From Nonomuraea fuscirosea (GTDB lineage Bacteria; Actinomycetota; Actinomycetes; Streptosporangiales; Streptosporangiaceae), in the NCBI RefSeq assembly GCF_003001935.1, contig NZ_PVNG01000027.1:142082-206081 (forward strand): a stretch of 64,000 nucleotides of DNA, read 5' to 3'. This document shows positions 24,545 through 33,149 of this stretch, piece by piece. Each line of letters starts with the position of its first letter. The first letter of the stretch is position 1. A model generated the notes under the pieces. That model worked only from the letters and a program-made list of their open reading frames with translations. It did not search any database and was not told the origin of the DNA. Position numbers and translations under genes: made by a program.

Positions 24545-25354
24545 GTGGCCAAGTCTCGTTTTCAGTACATCTTGCCAGACCACCGCGTAGACTACGGCGT
24601 TCAGGTCGAGCTCGACTCGCTGCGGGTCGATGGGGAAGCACAGCGCGGGCTTAACCTTGCACGGGCGAAAAGCATCGCCGACGGTTTGATCGTAGATGCC
24701 CTTGGTTCGATTGTGGTGTCTGAGCGCTCTGATGGGACACGATACGTTGTCGATGGCATGCATCGTACGGAAGCTTGCAGGCTGAGGGGGCTCCGTACGA
24801 TACAGGCGGAGATTCACTATGGTCTGACTCAGCAGCAAGAGGCAACTCTCTTTCTCATCAAGAACCGCGAATCAGCGAAGGTCAGCACGCTGGACGAATA
24901 CAGAGTCGGTCTGACGGCAGGAGACGAGCTCTGTGTGAACGTCGATCGGGTTCTGAAGAGTCATAGCCTTAACCTAGGCTCAAGTTCGACGAACAGCGTA
25001 GGTGCGGTATCTGCTGTGTTGCGGATTACGAAGCAACATGGGCCAGAGGTATTGGATCGCACTCTGAAAGTGGTCGAAGCCGCCTGGGGTCGGGATAAGG
25101 AGTCATGGGACGGCGTGATCCTCGGAGGCTTGGCGATCTTCCTGAGCCGTCATGGGGATGGCATCGATGACGATGAACTCGCTAAGAGGATGCTCAAGAG
25201 AGGGATGGCAGCCCGCTGGCGCTCTGAAGCTTTGACTAGGGCTTCTAATGGTGGCTACAACAACAGCGGCACTGGATCACGCGAGAGCCAGTGCTATCAG
25301 ATGGTGGTTGAGAGCTGGAATAAGGGACGAACTGCCGCCAACCGGGTCGGCTAG
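24545..25354 (+). CDS. ParB/Srx-like protein (DUF6551 type)
   Basis: 269-aa protein. The N-terminal half has a ParB N-terminal-like fold: LNLARAKSIADGLIVDALGS, then YVVDGMHRTEACRLRG, where DGxHR is the family's nucleotide-binding or catalytic signature. The C-terminal half is helical with no HTH I can recognise. DUF6551/ParB-like proteins occur widely on phages and genomic islands. GTG at 24545 chosen (GGAGGG ten bases upstream); a TTG at 24527 overlaps that site. Low G+C compared with the chromosome suggests transfer. Confidence 0.7.
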   Translation: MAKSRFQYILPDHRVDYGVQVELDSLRVDGEAQRGLNLARAKSIADGLIVDALGSIVVSERSDGTRYVVDGMHRTEACRLRGLRTIQAEIHYGLTQQQEATLFLIKNRESAKVSTLDEYRVGLTAGDELCVNVDRVLKSHSLNLGSSSTNSVGAVSAVLRITKQHGPEVLDRTLKVVEAAWGRDKESWDGVILGGLAIFLSRHGDGIDDDELAKRMLKRGMAARWRSEALTRASNGGYNNSGTGSRESQCYQMVVESWNKGRTAANRVG

Positions 25355-25779
25355 TTAGGGCCATTTGCCGGCACATAATGGATCCATGGAAAACTGTTGA
25401 GCCCCGGGGAGAGATCTTCTCGGGCTTGAGGATGCGCTTTTCTGTATGGCTGACGCCTCGGAGTCATTCAAGGCCTGTTGTTTGTAGCCGTTATAAAGAT
25501 ATCTCGCGTCGTCGCATCTTCTACTATTCTTCCAGTCGACGATGCAGCGTGTGATGTTAACTTCCTGCGTTAGTTGAGCAAATCGGTTTCCCTGCATGGG
25601 TACCGCCAGGATTCCTTCCGCTCGGCCTTGAGAGAGGCGATTACAGCACTCTGAAGCTTGCTGTCCGGTCACCAGGTCCGCCCATGCTCAAAGTTCGGCG
25701 CGCATGGTTGCCTAGACATGGAGGCGGTGGCGCCCATGTCCGGCTTCCTTTGGGGAGCGGACGGCGGGAGACTCCAGGT
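25355..25779. other. 425-bp gene-free stretch with a hairpin
   Basis: An interrupted hairpin (AGCCC...GGGCT with GAGA/TTCTC inside, 25400-25426) follows the ParB-like gene and may terminate it. A 105-codon minus-strand frame at 25355-25672 has no start site, recognisable motif or coding bias, so I do not call it. G+C rises back to the chromosomal level near 25680. Confidence 0.55.
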
Positions 25780-26637
25780 ATGGATGCGAACCCGCTGCTG
25801 CGTCAGGTGCTGGATCAGATCGATGGGCCCGATCCTCGGGTCAACGAGTTGGTCTCCGCGCTCGTCAGTCATCTGCACGCCTTCGTCGAGGAGGTGCGGC
25901 CGACGCCGGAGGAGTGGCTGGCGGGGATTTCGTTCCTCGTTGAGACGGGGAGGATGTGCACGCCCGATCGCAACGAGTTCATCCTGGTGTCCGACATGCT
26001 CGGGCTGACCAGTGCTGTGGACGACGTCAATCACGTCGGGCCGGCGAACATGACGCCGTCGTCTGTGGAGGGGCCGTTCCACTCGCCTGCTCCTGTGCGG
26101 GAGCTGGGCGATTGGGTCAGTGATGGGCCCGAGCGGGAGCGTGGGGTGCCCACCGTGGTGCACGGGCGGGTGTTCGACTGTGACGGTACGCCGCTCGCCG
26201 GGGCGAGCGTGGAGGTGTGGCAGGCCAGTGATGCCGGCCTGTACGACAGTCAGGATGACGCTCAGGAGCTCGGCAATCTGCGTGGGGTGTTCACGGCCGA
26301 TGACGATGGGCGGTACTGGTTCCGGACGATTCGGCCGAGTAGTTATCCCGTTCCTACTGATGGGACGGGGGGTGTGCTGCTGCGGGGCATCGGGCGGCAT
26401 CCGATGCGGCCTGCCCACCTGCACTATCGGGTTGCCGCCGAAGGGCATCGGCCGTTGGTCACGCATGTGTTTCTGGCGGGGGATCCCTATCTGGGGTCCG
26501 ATGCGGCTTACGCGGTGAAGGAGGAGCTTGTTCGTCGTCCGCGGGCGCGTACGGAGGGGTGGGGGATGGAGGTTCCGTACGAGGAGATCGAGTTCGATGT
26601 GAATTTGGTGCCGGTGGGGTGGAAGGAGGGCGCCTGA
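25780..26637 (+). CDS. Intradiol ring-cleavage dioxygenase
   Basis: Fe(III) enzyme, 285 aa, splitting a catechol or hydroxyquinol between its hydroxyls. The N-terminal helical dimerisation domain is followed by the catalytic beta-barrel. Expected iron ligands are visible: Tyr in DAGLYDSQ, Tyr in PSSYPVPTD, and two His in PAHLHYR. Length and helical N-domain fit catechol/hydroxyquinol 1,2-dioxygenases; the substrate cannot be fixed. ATG at 25780 with GGGAG nine bases upstream. No other ring-degradation genes are adjacent. Confidence 0.9.
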   Translation: MDANPLLRQVLDQIDGPDPRVNELVSALVSHLHAFVEEVRPTPEEWLAGISFLVETGRMCTPDRNEFILVSDMLGLTSAVDDVNHVGPANMTPSSVEGPFHSPAPVRELGDWVSDGPERERGVPTVVHGRVFDCDGTPLAGASVEVWQASDAGLYDSQDDAQELGNLRGVFTADDDGRYWFRTIRPSSYPVPTDGTGGVLLRGIGRHPMRPAHLHYRVAAEGHRPLVTHVFLAGDPYLGSDAAYAVKEELVRRPRARTEGWGMEVPYEEIEFDVNLVPVGWKEGA

Positions 26638-26962
26638 CGTCGGTCGGGTTTGAGGGGTGGCGGGTCGCGGTAAGTGATCCGCGGGTACGTGCAGGGACTG
26701 GTCGGTGACGTACGGTAATCGTTGGTGTGGGGTGGAAGTGACGTGGGCCGGCTGGGGGTCGGGGCGGTGGGATCGGTCTGTTGAGGGCGGTTTGAGGGTG
26801 CGTTTCAGGTCGGCCTGATGTGCATTCGGGTCGGTCTGAGGGCTCGGCCGTTCCGGCGGGGGGCGGTCCGGTCGTGCGGAAATGCGGTGGGAAACTGTCG
26901 GACCCCGGTGATAGAAAACAGTTTCGAAGCCCACTCACTGCCTGATCGGGGAGGCCACGGTC
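26638..26962. other. 325-bp leader region of the ABC exporter operon
   Basis: No gene is supported here. The right part holds a perfect 8-bp inverted repeat (26891-26925); the rest is G+T-rich sequence with no clear motif. Confidence 0.5.
26891..26925. promoter_or_regulatory. Inverted repeat upstream of ABC exporter
   Basis: GAAACTGT and ACAGTTTC, perfect 8-bp arms separated by 19 nt, 37 bp before the GTG start of the first exporter gene. Could be an operator, or a hairpin in the leader. Confidence 0.4.
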
Positions 26963-28909
26963 GTGACCGGCAACAGCTCGGAGTTCTCCGTCTCCGGCCA
27001 ACGCTACGACCGGCGTGGCCCGGTGCGCTGGCTCTGGTCCCATCTGCGCAGTCATCCGGTCTATCTGCTGGGCTTCCTCGGTGGCTCGCTCGTCATGATC
27101 GTGCTCAACGCCGCGGTGCCGCCGCTCACCGGCGCGGCCTTCGACGCGGTGCTCGGCGGCCGCGGCGACGCGGGCTCCGTGCTGGGGTTCATTGCGCTGA
27201 TCCTGGTGGTCGTCATCGTGGCGCGCGGGCTGACCGACGTCGTCGCGCGGCTGTCGAGCGAGGTGCTGGCCAAGCGGCTCGAACGGGACGCGCGCGACGA
27301 GCTCTACGTGAGCCTGCTCGGCAAGAGCCAGACCTTCCACAACCGGCAGCGCGTCGGCGACCTGATGGCGCGCGCCGCCAACGACATCAGGCAACTGTCG
27401 ATCATGGTCACGCCGGGCATCGACCTCATCGTGGACTCGGGGCTGACCGGGATCGTGCCGCTGTTCTTCATCGCCGCGATCGACCCGAGGCTGCTGCTGG
27501 TGCCCGGCGTCTTCGCGGTCTTCTTCGTCGCCGCGCTGTGGCACTACATGCGCCAGCTCAACCCGGTGGCGACCGGCATGCGTGAGCAGTTCGGCGATCT
27601 CAACGCCGGGCTTAGCCAGGCCGTGCGCGGCATCGAGGTGATCAAGGTGATGGCGCAGGAGGGGCAGGAGCGCAGGCGGTTCCGCTCGTACGCGCGTCTC
27701 TACCGTGATTCGTTCGTCCGCAACGGGCTGGTGCAGGCACGTTATCTGCCGACGTTGCTGTTCGCGGGCACGGTCGCCGGCGCGCTGTGGCACGGTCTCT
27801 ACCTGCAGAGCACCGGCGCGATCTCGGTCGGTGACCTGGTGGCGTTCATGGGGCTGGTGGTCATGCTGGGCTTCCCGACCCAGATGTCCATCTTCACCTT
27901 CTCCCTGGTCCAGATCGGCATCGCCTCCGCGCGCCGGATCCTCGACATCGTCACCTCCGACACCGAGCTGCAGCAGCGCGACGACGGTCACGCCGCGCCG
28001 ATCACCGGCGAGATCGTCTTCGACGACGTCACGTTCGGCTACGACGACGGCGGCGAGCCGGCGGTGCGCGGGCTGTCGTTCACCGTCAAACCGGGCGAGA
28101 CCGTGGCGATCGTGGGGGAGACGGGGTCGGGCAAGAGCACGCTGACGAAGCTGGTGCCACGCATCTACGACGTCACCTCGGGGCGCATCCTGGTCGACGG
28201 CGTCGACGTACGCGACTGGGACCTCGACTCGCTGCGTTCCCAGATCTCCACGATCGAGCAGGACATCGTGCTCTTCTCCCGCTCGGTCGCCGAGAACATC
28301 GCCTTCAGCCTCGGCCAGCGGGCCGACCGCGAGGCCGTGATCAGGGCCGCGGAGGATGCCCAGGCCGCCGAGTTCGTGAGCGAGCTCGACGACGGCTACG
28401 ACACGGTGATCGGTGAGCGCGGCGTCACGTTGTCCGGCGGGCAGCGGCAGCGGCTGGCCATCGCGCGGGCGTTGCTGACCGATCCGGCGATCCTCGTGCT
28501 GGACGACTCCACCAGTGCCATCGACTCCGCGACCGAGGACAAGATCCAGCAGGCCATCGGGCGCATCCTCGACGGGCGTACCACCTTGCTGATCACCCAT
28601 CGGCTCTCCCAGATCCGGTGGGCGGACAAGGTGCTGTTGTTGCGGCGGGGGGAGCTGGTCGACTGTGGCACGCATGATGAGCTGATCGAACGAAGTCGTC
28701 TCTATCGGCGGATCTTCTCCCACTACGACGAGGCCGGTGTGGAGGCGGAGGCCGGCGTCGGCCGACCGGGTCAGGTAGGGGCGGAGGTCGGCGTCGGGCG
28801 GCCGGGCGAGGTCGGCGCGGGGCGGGAAGCGGGTGCCGGGTCGCAGAACGGCGTATCGCCTGACGACGGCGCCACGATTCTGGCGAGTGAGCAGGGAGGT
28901 GCTCGCTGA
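26963..28909 (+). CDS. ABC exporter half, degenerate ATP site
   Basis: Half-size exporter, 648 aa: six-helix membrane domain (~30-340) then an ATPase domain with Walker A GETGSGKST, signature LSGGQ, Walker B ILVLDDST and H-loop THRLS. The catalytic Glu after Walker B is Asp here, the mark of the non-consensus half of heterodimeric exporters. The last ~50 residues are a repetitive Gly/Val/Glu tail (VGRPGQVGAEVGVGRPGEV). TGATG overlap with the partner gene. Substrate unknown; relatives export drugs or lipids. Confidence 0.92.
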   Translation: MTGNSSEFSVSGQRYDRRGPVRWLWSHLRSHPVYLLGFLGGSLVMIVLNAAVPPLTGAAFDAVLGGRGDAGSVLGFIALILVVVIVARGLTDVVARLSSEVLAKRLERDARDELYVSLLGKSQTFHNRQRVGDLMARAANDIRQLSIMVTPGIDLIVDSGLTGIVPLFFIAAIDPRLLLVPGVFAVFFVAALWHYMRQLNPVATGMREQFGDLNAGLSQAVRGIEVIKVMAQEGQERRRFRSYARLYRDSFVRNGLVQARYLPTLLFAGTVAGALWHGLYLQSTGAISVGDLVAFMGLVVMLGFPTQMSIFTFSLVQIGIASARRILDIVTSDTELQQRDDGHAAPITGEIVFDDVTFGYDDGGEPAVRGLSFTVKPGETVAIVGETGSGKSTLTKLVPRIYDVTSGRILVDGVDVRDWDLDSLRSQISTIEQDIVLFSRSVAENIAFSLGQRADREAVIRAAEDAQAAEFVSELDDGYDTVIGERGVTLSGGQRQRLAIARALLTDPAILVLDDSTSAIDSATEDKIQQAIGRILDGRTTLLITHRLSQIRWADKVLLLRRGELVDCGTHDELIERSRLYRRIFSHYDEAGVEAEAGVGRPGQVGAEVGVGRPGEVGAGREAGAGSQNGVSPDDGATILASEQGGAR

Positions 28910-30732
28910 TGGGCTTCATCATGGACGGCCTCGACGCCGAGGACTACGACCGTACCTACAACGACCGCGACCTGCTGCGCCGGATCGTCACCTACTTCCG
29001 GCCCAAGGCCGGGGCGATGTTCCTGGTCGCCGGCATGATCGTGGCCGCCTCGCTGAGCAACGCGGCGATGCCGCTGCTGGTCAGCTACGTCGTGGACGCC
29101 GTCGCCGATGGCACGATCGGCCAGGTCGGGTGGATGTTCGTGGTGGGGGTGCTGCTCGCCGGCGGGCTCGGATGGGTGTTCAACTTCGTCCGCCAGTGGT
29201 TCAGCTCCAGGGTCACCGGCGACGTGGTGCTGCAGCTGCGCGAGGATGCGTTCGATGCCGTGCTTGAACGTGACATGTCGTTCTACGACGAGACGCCGTC
29301 CGGGCGGATCGTCAGCCGGGTGACCTCCGACACCGACGACTTCGCCACCGTCTCCTCTCTGACCATGGATTTGATCAGTCAGGTGCTGATGGTGTTGTTC
29401 GTGACGGTGCTGCTGTTCGTGCGCAGTGTCGAGCTGGCTCTGCTCACGCTGCTCGTGGTGCCGATCGTGGTGGGTCTGGCGCTGCTGTTCCGGCGCCTGG
29501 CCAGGGCCAGCACCCGGCGTGCGCAGCGGTCGTTGAGCCGGGTCAACGCCAATCTGCAGGAGACCATGGGCGGCATCGCCGTGGCCAAGAACTTCCGCCA
29601 GGAGCAGCAGGTCTACGACGAGTTCCGGCCGATCAACCAGCAGAGCTACCAGGTGACCTTGCGGCAGGGCTTCGTCTTCTCCGGCATCTTCCCCGTGCTC
29701 TTCTTCGTGGCCGGGCTGGCCACGGTCGCCCTCGTGTATCTCGGTGGCTCGGCGGTGCTGACCCGTGGGCTGTCGGCGGGTGACTGGTACCTGTTCCTGC
29801 AAGGGATCGCGCTCTTCTGGATGCCGCTGACGTCCATCGCCGCGTTCTGGTCGCAGTTCCAGCAGGGCCTGTCAGCCGCGGAACGGGTCTTCGCGCTGAT
29901 CGACGCTCCGCCTCGGGTGGTGCAGAGCGACTCGCAGCCGGCCGGGGAGTTGGCCGGGCGGATCGAGTTCGAGGGGGTCACGTTCGGATACGATGCCGCG
30001 CATTCTGTTCTGCGTGACTTCGATCTGCGGATCGAGGCGGGTGAGAGTGTCGCGCTCGTCGGGCATACCGGGGCGGGCAAGTCGACGCTGAGCAAGCTGA
30101 TCACCCGCTTCTACGAGTTCCAGGAAGGCCGCCTGCTGATCGACGGGCGTGACATCCGTACCCTCGACCTGGCCTCCTACCGGCGGCAGATCGGCGCGGT
30201 GCCGCAGGCTCCGTTCCTGTTCAGCGGCACGGTCGCGGACAACATCCGCTATCCGCGGCCGGAGGCCACCGATGACGAGGTGCTGGCCGCCGCGTCGGCG
30301 GTCGGCGGTGGTGACTGGATCGAGGCGCTGCCCAACGGTCTGACCACCGACGTCGGCGAGCACGGGCGCGCCCTCTCAATGGGGCAGCGGCAGCTCGTCG
30401 CGCTCGCCCGGCTGCTCATCCAGGATCCGGCGATCGTGGTGCTGGACGAGGCTACGGCCAGCGTCGATCCGCTGACCGAGGCGCAGATCCAGGAGGGGCT
30501 GGACGTGGTGCTGGCCGGGCGGACCTCGATTGTGATCGCGCATCGATTGTCCACGATCGAGCATGTCGATCGGATCATCGTGCTCGATCACGGGCAGATC
30601 GTGGAGGAGGGGGATCACGCCACGTTGCTGGCCCGAGGTGGTCGCTACTGCCAGGTCTACAACACCTACTTCCGGCACCAGTCGCCCAACTACCGTGCGG
30701 GGACCGGCTTTGTTCCGGTCAGTTCGGGTTGA
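28909..30732 (+). CDS. ABC exporter half, canonical catalytic Glu
   Basis: Partner half-transporter, 607 aa: membrane domain then ATPase domain with Walker A GHTGAGKST, Walker B VVLDEAT (catalytic Glu present) and H-loop AHRLS. Its signature is LSMGQ rather than LSGGQ. Because each ATP site uses the Walker motifs of one subunit and the signature of the other, the Asp in the partner and this weak signature fall in the same site, leaving one active and one degenerate site. One-base overlap with the upstream gene shows coupling. Confidence 0.92.
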   Translation: MGFIMDGLDAEDYDRTYNDRDLLRRIVTYFRPKAGAMFLVAGMIVAASLSNAAMPLLVSYVVDAVADGTIGQVGWMFVVGVLLAGGLGWVFNFVRQWFSSRVTGDVVLQLREDAFDAVLERDMSFYDETPSGRIVSRVTSDTDDFATVSSLTMDLISQVLMVLFVTVLLFVRSVELALLTLLVVPIVVGLALLFRRLARASTRRAQRSLSRVNANLQETMGGIAVAKNFRQEQQVYDEFRPINQQSYQVTLRQGFVFSGIFPVLFFVAGLATVALVYLGGSAVLTRGLSAGDWYLFLQGIALFWMPLTSIAAFWSQFQQGLSAAERVFALIDAPPRVVQSDSQPAGELAGRIEFEGVTFGYDAAHSVLRDFDLRIEAGESVALVGHTGAGKSTLSKLITRFYEFQEGRLLIDGRDIRTLDLASYRRQIGAVPQAPFLFSGTVADNIRYPRPEATDDEVLAAASAVGGGDWIEALPNGLTTDVGEHGRALSMGQRQLVALARLLIQDPAIVVLDEATASVDPLTEAQIQEGLDVVLAGRTSIVIAHRLSTIEHVDRIIVLDHGQIVEEGDHATLLARGGRYCQVYNTYFRHQSPNYRAGTGFVPVSSG

Positions 30733-30743
30733 GGGGCGGCGGG

Positions 30744-30786
30744 TCAGGGCTCGGATCAGGGTTCGGGGCAGGGTTCGGATCAGGGG
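30744..30786 (+). repeat. 12-bp tandem repeat
   Basis: About 3.5 copies of TCAGGGTTCGGA with small variations between the exporter stop and the convergent STAS gene. No hairpin potential is evident. Confidence 0.7.
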
Positions 30787-30807
30787 GAATGCGGGTCGGC
30801 AGGCCGG

Positions 30808-31131
30808 TCATCCCGTGCTCGGGAAGTGGCGGTCCAGCCCGGTGATGAGCAGCAGCCGGGTGACGCGCGGGGGAACGCCGGTCAGGGCCAGCGTGATGCC
30901 TTGGGCCCTCGCACGGCTTTGCACGCCGACCAGCACGCCCAGCCCGCCGGCCCCGCAGAAGGTGACCTGGGACAGATCCAGGACGAGCAGGCCGGTGCTG
31001 TCACCGAGGGCGTCGATCAGCCGCTGGCGCAGCCGGGCTGTGGTGAAGATGTCGATGTCCCCAGACAGATGCACGAGGGTCGGCGCCGAGGCGCTCACCC
31101 CGGCGAGCGAGGCGGTGTCGATGACAGTCAT
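30808..31131 (-). CDS. STAS-domain protein, phospho-Ser site replaced
   Basis: 107-aa anti-sigma-factor-antagonist fold (LVHLSGDIDIFTTARLRQRL, VLDLSQVTFC). At the position where SpoIIAA/RsbV have DSSGLG with the phosphorylated Ser, this protein reads GAGGLG, so it cannot be phosphorylated there. It may be a permanently active antagonist or have a scaffolding role. ATG at 31131 with a GAGGAG site. No anti-sigma kinase is adjacent; a DUF5994 gene lies upstream on the same strand, as is common in actinomycetes. Confidence 0.85.
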   Translation of the reverse strand: MTVIDTASLAGVSASAPTLVHLSGDIDIFTTARLRQRLIDALGDSTGLLVLDLSQVTFCGAGGLGVLVGVQSRARAQGITLALTGVPPRVTRLLLITGLDRHFPSTG

Positions 31132-31252
31132 GGAAGTTCTCCTCACGGGAGAAGCCGGAAAACGATGAGATGCCTGCCGGCCGAAGATCGGCCCGCCGCC
31201 ATTACGGGCGGGTATCAGAGCCGCTCGATCCGGCCGGCAGGCGGCACCGGGG

Positions 31253-31840
31253 TCATGGCGACGTCGTCGGCCGTTCCACGGATGGCTGCGTCGCCCGCCC
31301 GGTGACCGACCCGCCCTCGTTCTCCCAGCGGGCCGAGTTGTCGGCCGCCGCACGTGGAGCGCGGTCGGCGGGCAGCTGCGCGAGGGTGAGGATGGCGTCG
31401 ATGCTCAAGCCGGCTATGTCCTGGGTGGTGAGCTTGAGCGTGGCCTCGGCGGCGCCGGCGGCGGTGCCCGAAGGGACGATCAGCAGAACGACCGGCTCGC
31501 CGGTGCCGAAGCTGAGAGTGATCACCCGCGGGTCGGAGTGGCGGAACCAGCCGACACGAACCTGACGCCCGCGCGCCGGGATGCGGCGCGGGATGTTCTG
31601 CCACACGTCGCCATGCAGGCCGACGCGGAGCGTGACCCGGTCCAGCAGCCGGTCCACGGCGGCGATGAGGCCGGGCAGTTCGGCGGCGGCGTCAGAGGAG
31701 AAGGGCCACCAGGCCCCGTCCACCACGGTCAGCCGGTTCGGCGCCGGGCGGAGACTGAGCCGTAGCGCGGAATCGACCCGAGGAATCGCGGACGAGGCGG
31801 AGCTGAGTGGTGCGGCTTGAGAAAGAATCGTCGGCGTCAT
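31253..31840 (-). CDS. DUF5994 protein
   Basis: 195-aa actinobacterial protein with the family core RLSLRPAPNRLTVVDGAWWP, DRLLDRVTLRVGLHGDVW and GRQVRVGWFRHSDPRVITL. Function unknown; family members often lie beside STAS or stress-response genes, as here. Start ATG 31840 taken from the family start (about residue 20 before the core); no strong ribosome site is visible, so a nearby start is possible. Confidence 0.75.
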   Translation of the reverse strand: MTPTILSQAAPLSSASSAIPRVDSALRLSLRPAPNRLTVVDGAWWPFSSDAAAELPGLIAAVDRLLDRVTLRVGLHGDVWQNIPRRIPARGRQVRVGWFRHSDPRVITLSFGTGEPVVLLIVPSGTAAGAAEATLKLTTQDIAGLSIDAILTLAQLPADRAPRAAADNSARWENEGGSVTGRATQPSVERPTTSP

Positions 31841-32142
31841 GGTCGCCTGACCTGTCCAGGCCCCCGAAGGAGCCGGTGGTGGTTCGCCGGGGGCGACGCG
31901 GACCTGAATGCCAACGTTCGAAAAAGCCTCGGTACCACCAGTATACCTCATGACGTCCTTCGACTGGTGGACGTGCGCCTGCCGGTCCGCAAGGGCGAGC
32001 CGCACATCCGCGGTCAGGCCCGCCCGCTGGGTCAGGTGTCGTCACGCAGGGCACGGAGGGTTTCGCCTGTTCGGCGGTGACGCCTCTGGCGCGCTGGTCG
32101 ACGCCCCGCCCGGGGTGGTGCGAAGCGACTCGTGGGAGGGGA
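31841..32142. other. 302-bp gap containing a gene remnant
   Basis: Holds a short degenerate copy of the 3' end of the tryptophan-repeat gene (32032-32102, listed separately). Nothing else is recognisable. Confidence 0.6.
32032..32102 (-). pseudogene. Remnant of the tryptophan-repeat gene's 3' end
   Basis: About 70 bp closely matching the last codons of the gene at 34725-35486: VDQRARGVTAEQA against VDQRAKGVTAEQA, then LRALRDDT and a stop against LRALRDDC. One G is missing after GTTTCG, shifting the frame between the two parts. Similarity ends abruptly at GTCGACG. A leftover of a lost duplicate or of recombination. Confidence 0.75.
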
Positions 32143-32610
32143 TCATCCGGTCTGTTCGGCGAGTGCGACGATGATGCCCGCCGGGCCGCGGAGGTAGCAG
32201 AGGCGGTGGCTGTTCGCGAAGGGCACCAGCTCACCGACGAGTTCGGCTCCGTGCGGCCGCAGGCGGTCGAGGATGTCGTCCATGTCCTCGACGGCGAACA
32301 TGACGCGCTGGGTGCCCAGCGTGTTCGGCGGCGCGTGCGGGTCGCCGGCCGGGCTGGACGGCGTGTGGTACTTGGTCAGTTCGAGCCGGCCGTGACCATC
32401 CGGGGTGCGCATCATCGCGACGTCCGTTCGAACCCCCTTGAGTCCTACGATGCGATCCACCGCGCTGTCCTCGAGTGTCGCCTCGCCTTCCAGCTCCAGC
32501 CCGAGCTCGGCGAAGAACGCTTTGGCGGCCGGGAGGTCGTTGACGACCATGGCGACGTTGTCCAACCGCTGGACCGTCCCGCGCCCAGTGCGGGGGTCAG
32601 TGTTCTCCAT
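32143..32610 (-). CDS. VOC-family (glyoxalase fold) protein
   Basis: 155-aa VOC protein with two beta-alpha-beta modules (LDNVAMVVNDLPAAKAFFAE; TQRVMFAVEDMDDILDRL). Such proteins bind a metal and act on thiols, dioxygen or antibiotics; here no function can be fixed. Last gene of a three-gene cluster with PPOX-like and cysteine-dioxygenase-like genes, which hints at thiol or oxidant chemistry (inference). Confidence 0.85.
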   Translation of the reverse strand: MENTDPRTGRGTVQRLDNVAMVVNDLPAAKAFFAELGLELEGEATLEDSAVDRIVGLKGVRTDVAMMRTPDGHGRLELTKYHTPSSPAGDPHAPPNTLGTQRVMFAVEDMDDILDRLRPHGAELVGELVPFANSHRLCYLRGPAGIIVALAEQTG

Positions 32611-32640
32611 GATGGTCCTTCCGGGGTGGTGGGGTCGGGT

Positions 32641-33138
32641 TCAGGTGTTCTGGCGTTCCTGCTGTCGTTGCATGAGTTCCGCGATGGCGGTGGGGAGCGT
32701 GGTCTCGAAGTCGATCAGCTTGGCCCAGGTCGGCTTCACCACGATCCGGACCATGCCGTCGTAGAGCGCCTTCACGCCCACCTCCCACTCGGTCCGCTGC
32801 TCCGGCGTCATCTCGTACGTGCCGTTCCACTGGAGGTACTCCTCCGGGATGCCCTCGACGACGTCCAGCTCCGCGTTGCCGCGGAGGAGCAGGACCCTCG
32901 GCGGATGTGACTCCGTGTCGATCGTCAGCGCGACCGCGGGGTTGCGGCGCAGTGCCGGCAGTTTGCGGGCGTTGGTCGCGGTGCACATGACGATCTCCGT
33001 GCCGTTCCAGACGATGCCGATCGGGATCGCCCTGGGGGTGCCGTCCAGCGCGACGAACGCCAGCCTGGCCAGGTCGCGGGCGAGCAGCTCCTGGCTGAGC
33101 GGGCGGTTCAGTACCTCGTCGATGGCGTGCTGGTCCAT
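32641..33138 (-). CDS. Pyridoxamine-5'-phosphate-oxidase-like flavin protein
   Basis: 165-aa split-barrel protein (ARLAFVALDGTPRAIPIGIV, NARKLPALRRNPAVALTID). Binds FMN or F420 in relatives and reduces small molecules. ATG at 33138 with AAAGG eight bases upstream. Lies 11 bp after the cysteine-dioxygenase-like gene, so probably in one transcript with it and the VOC gene. Confidence 0.85.
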   Translation of the reverse strand: MDQHAIDEVLNRPLSQELLARDLARLAFVALDGTPRAIPIGIVWNGTEIVMCTATNARKLPALRRNPAVALTIDTESHPPRVLLLRGNAELDVVEGIPEEYLQWNGTYEMTPEQRTEWEVGVKALYDGMVRIVVKPTWAKLIDFETTLPTAIAELMQRQQERQNT

Positions 33139-33149
33139 GAGCTGACCTT

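Noticed and set aside
25355..25672. 105-codon minus-strand frame
   Set aside because: No start signal, no motif, no coding bias; chance frame in lower-G+C DNA.
26459..28723. 754-codon minus-strand frame opposite the ABC exporter
   Set aside because: Antisense shadow; low-complexity His/Arg/Gln text.
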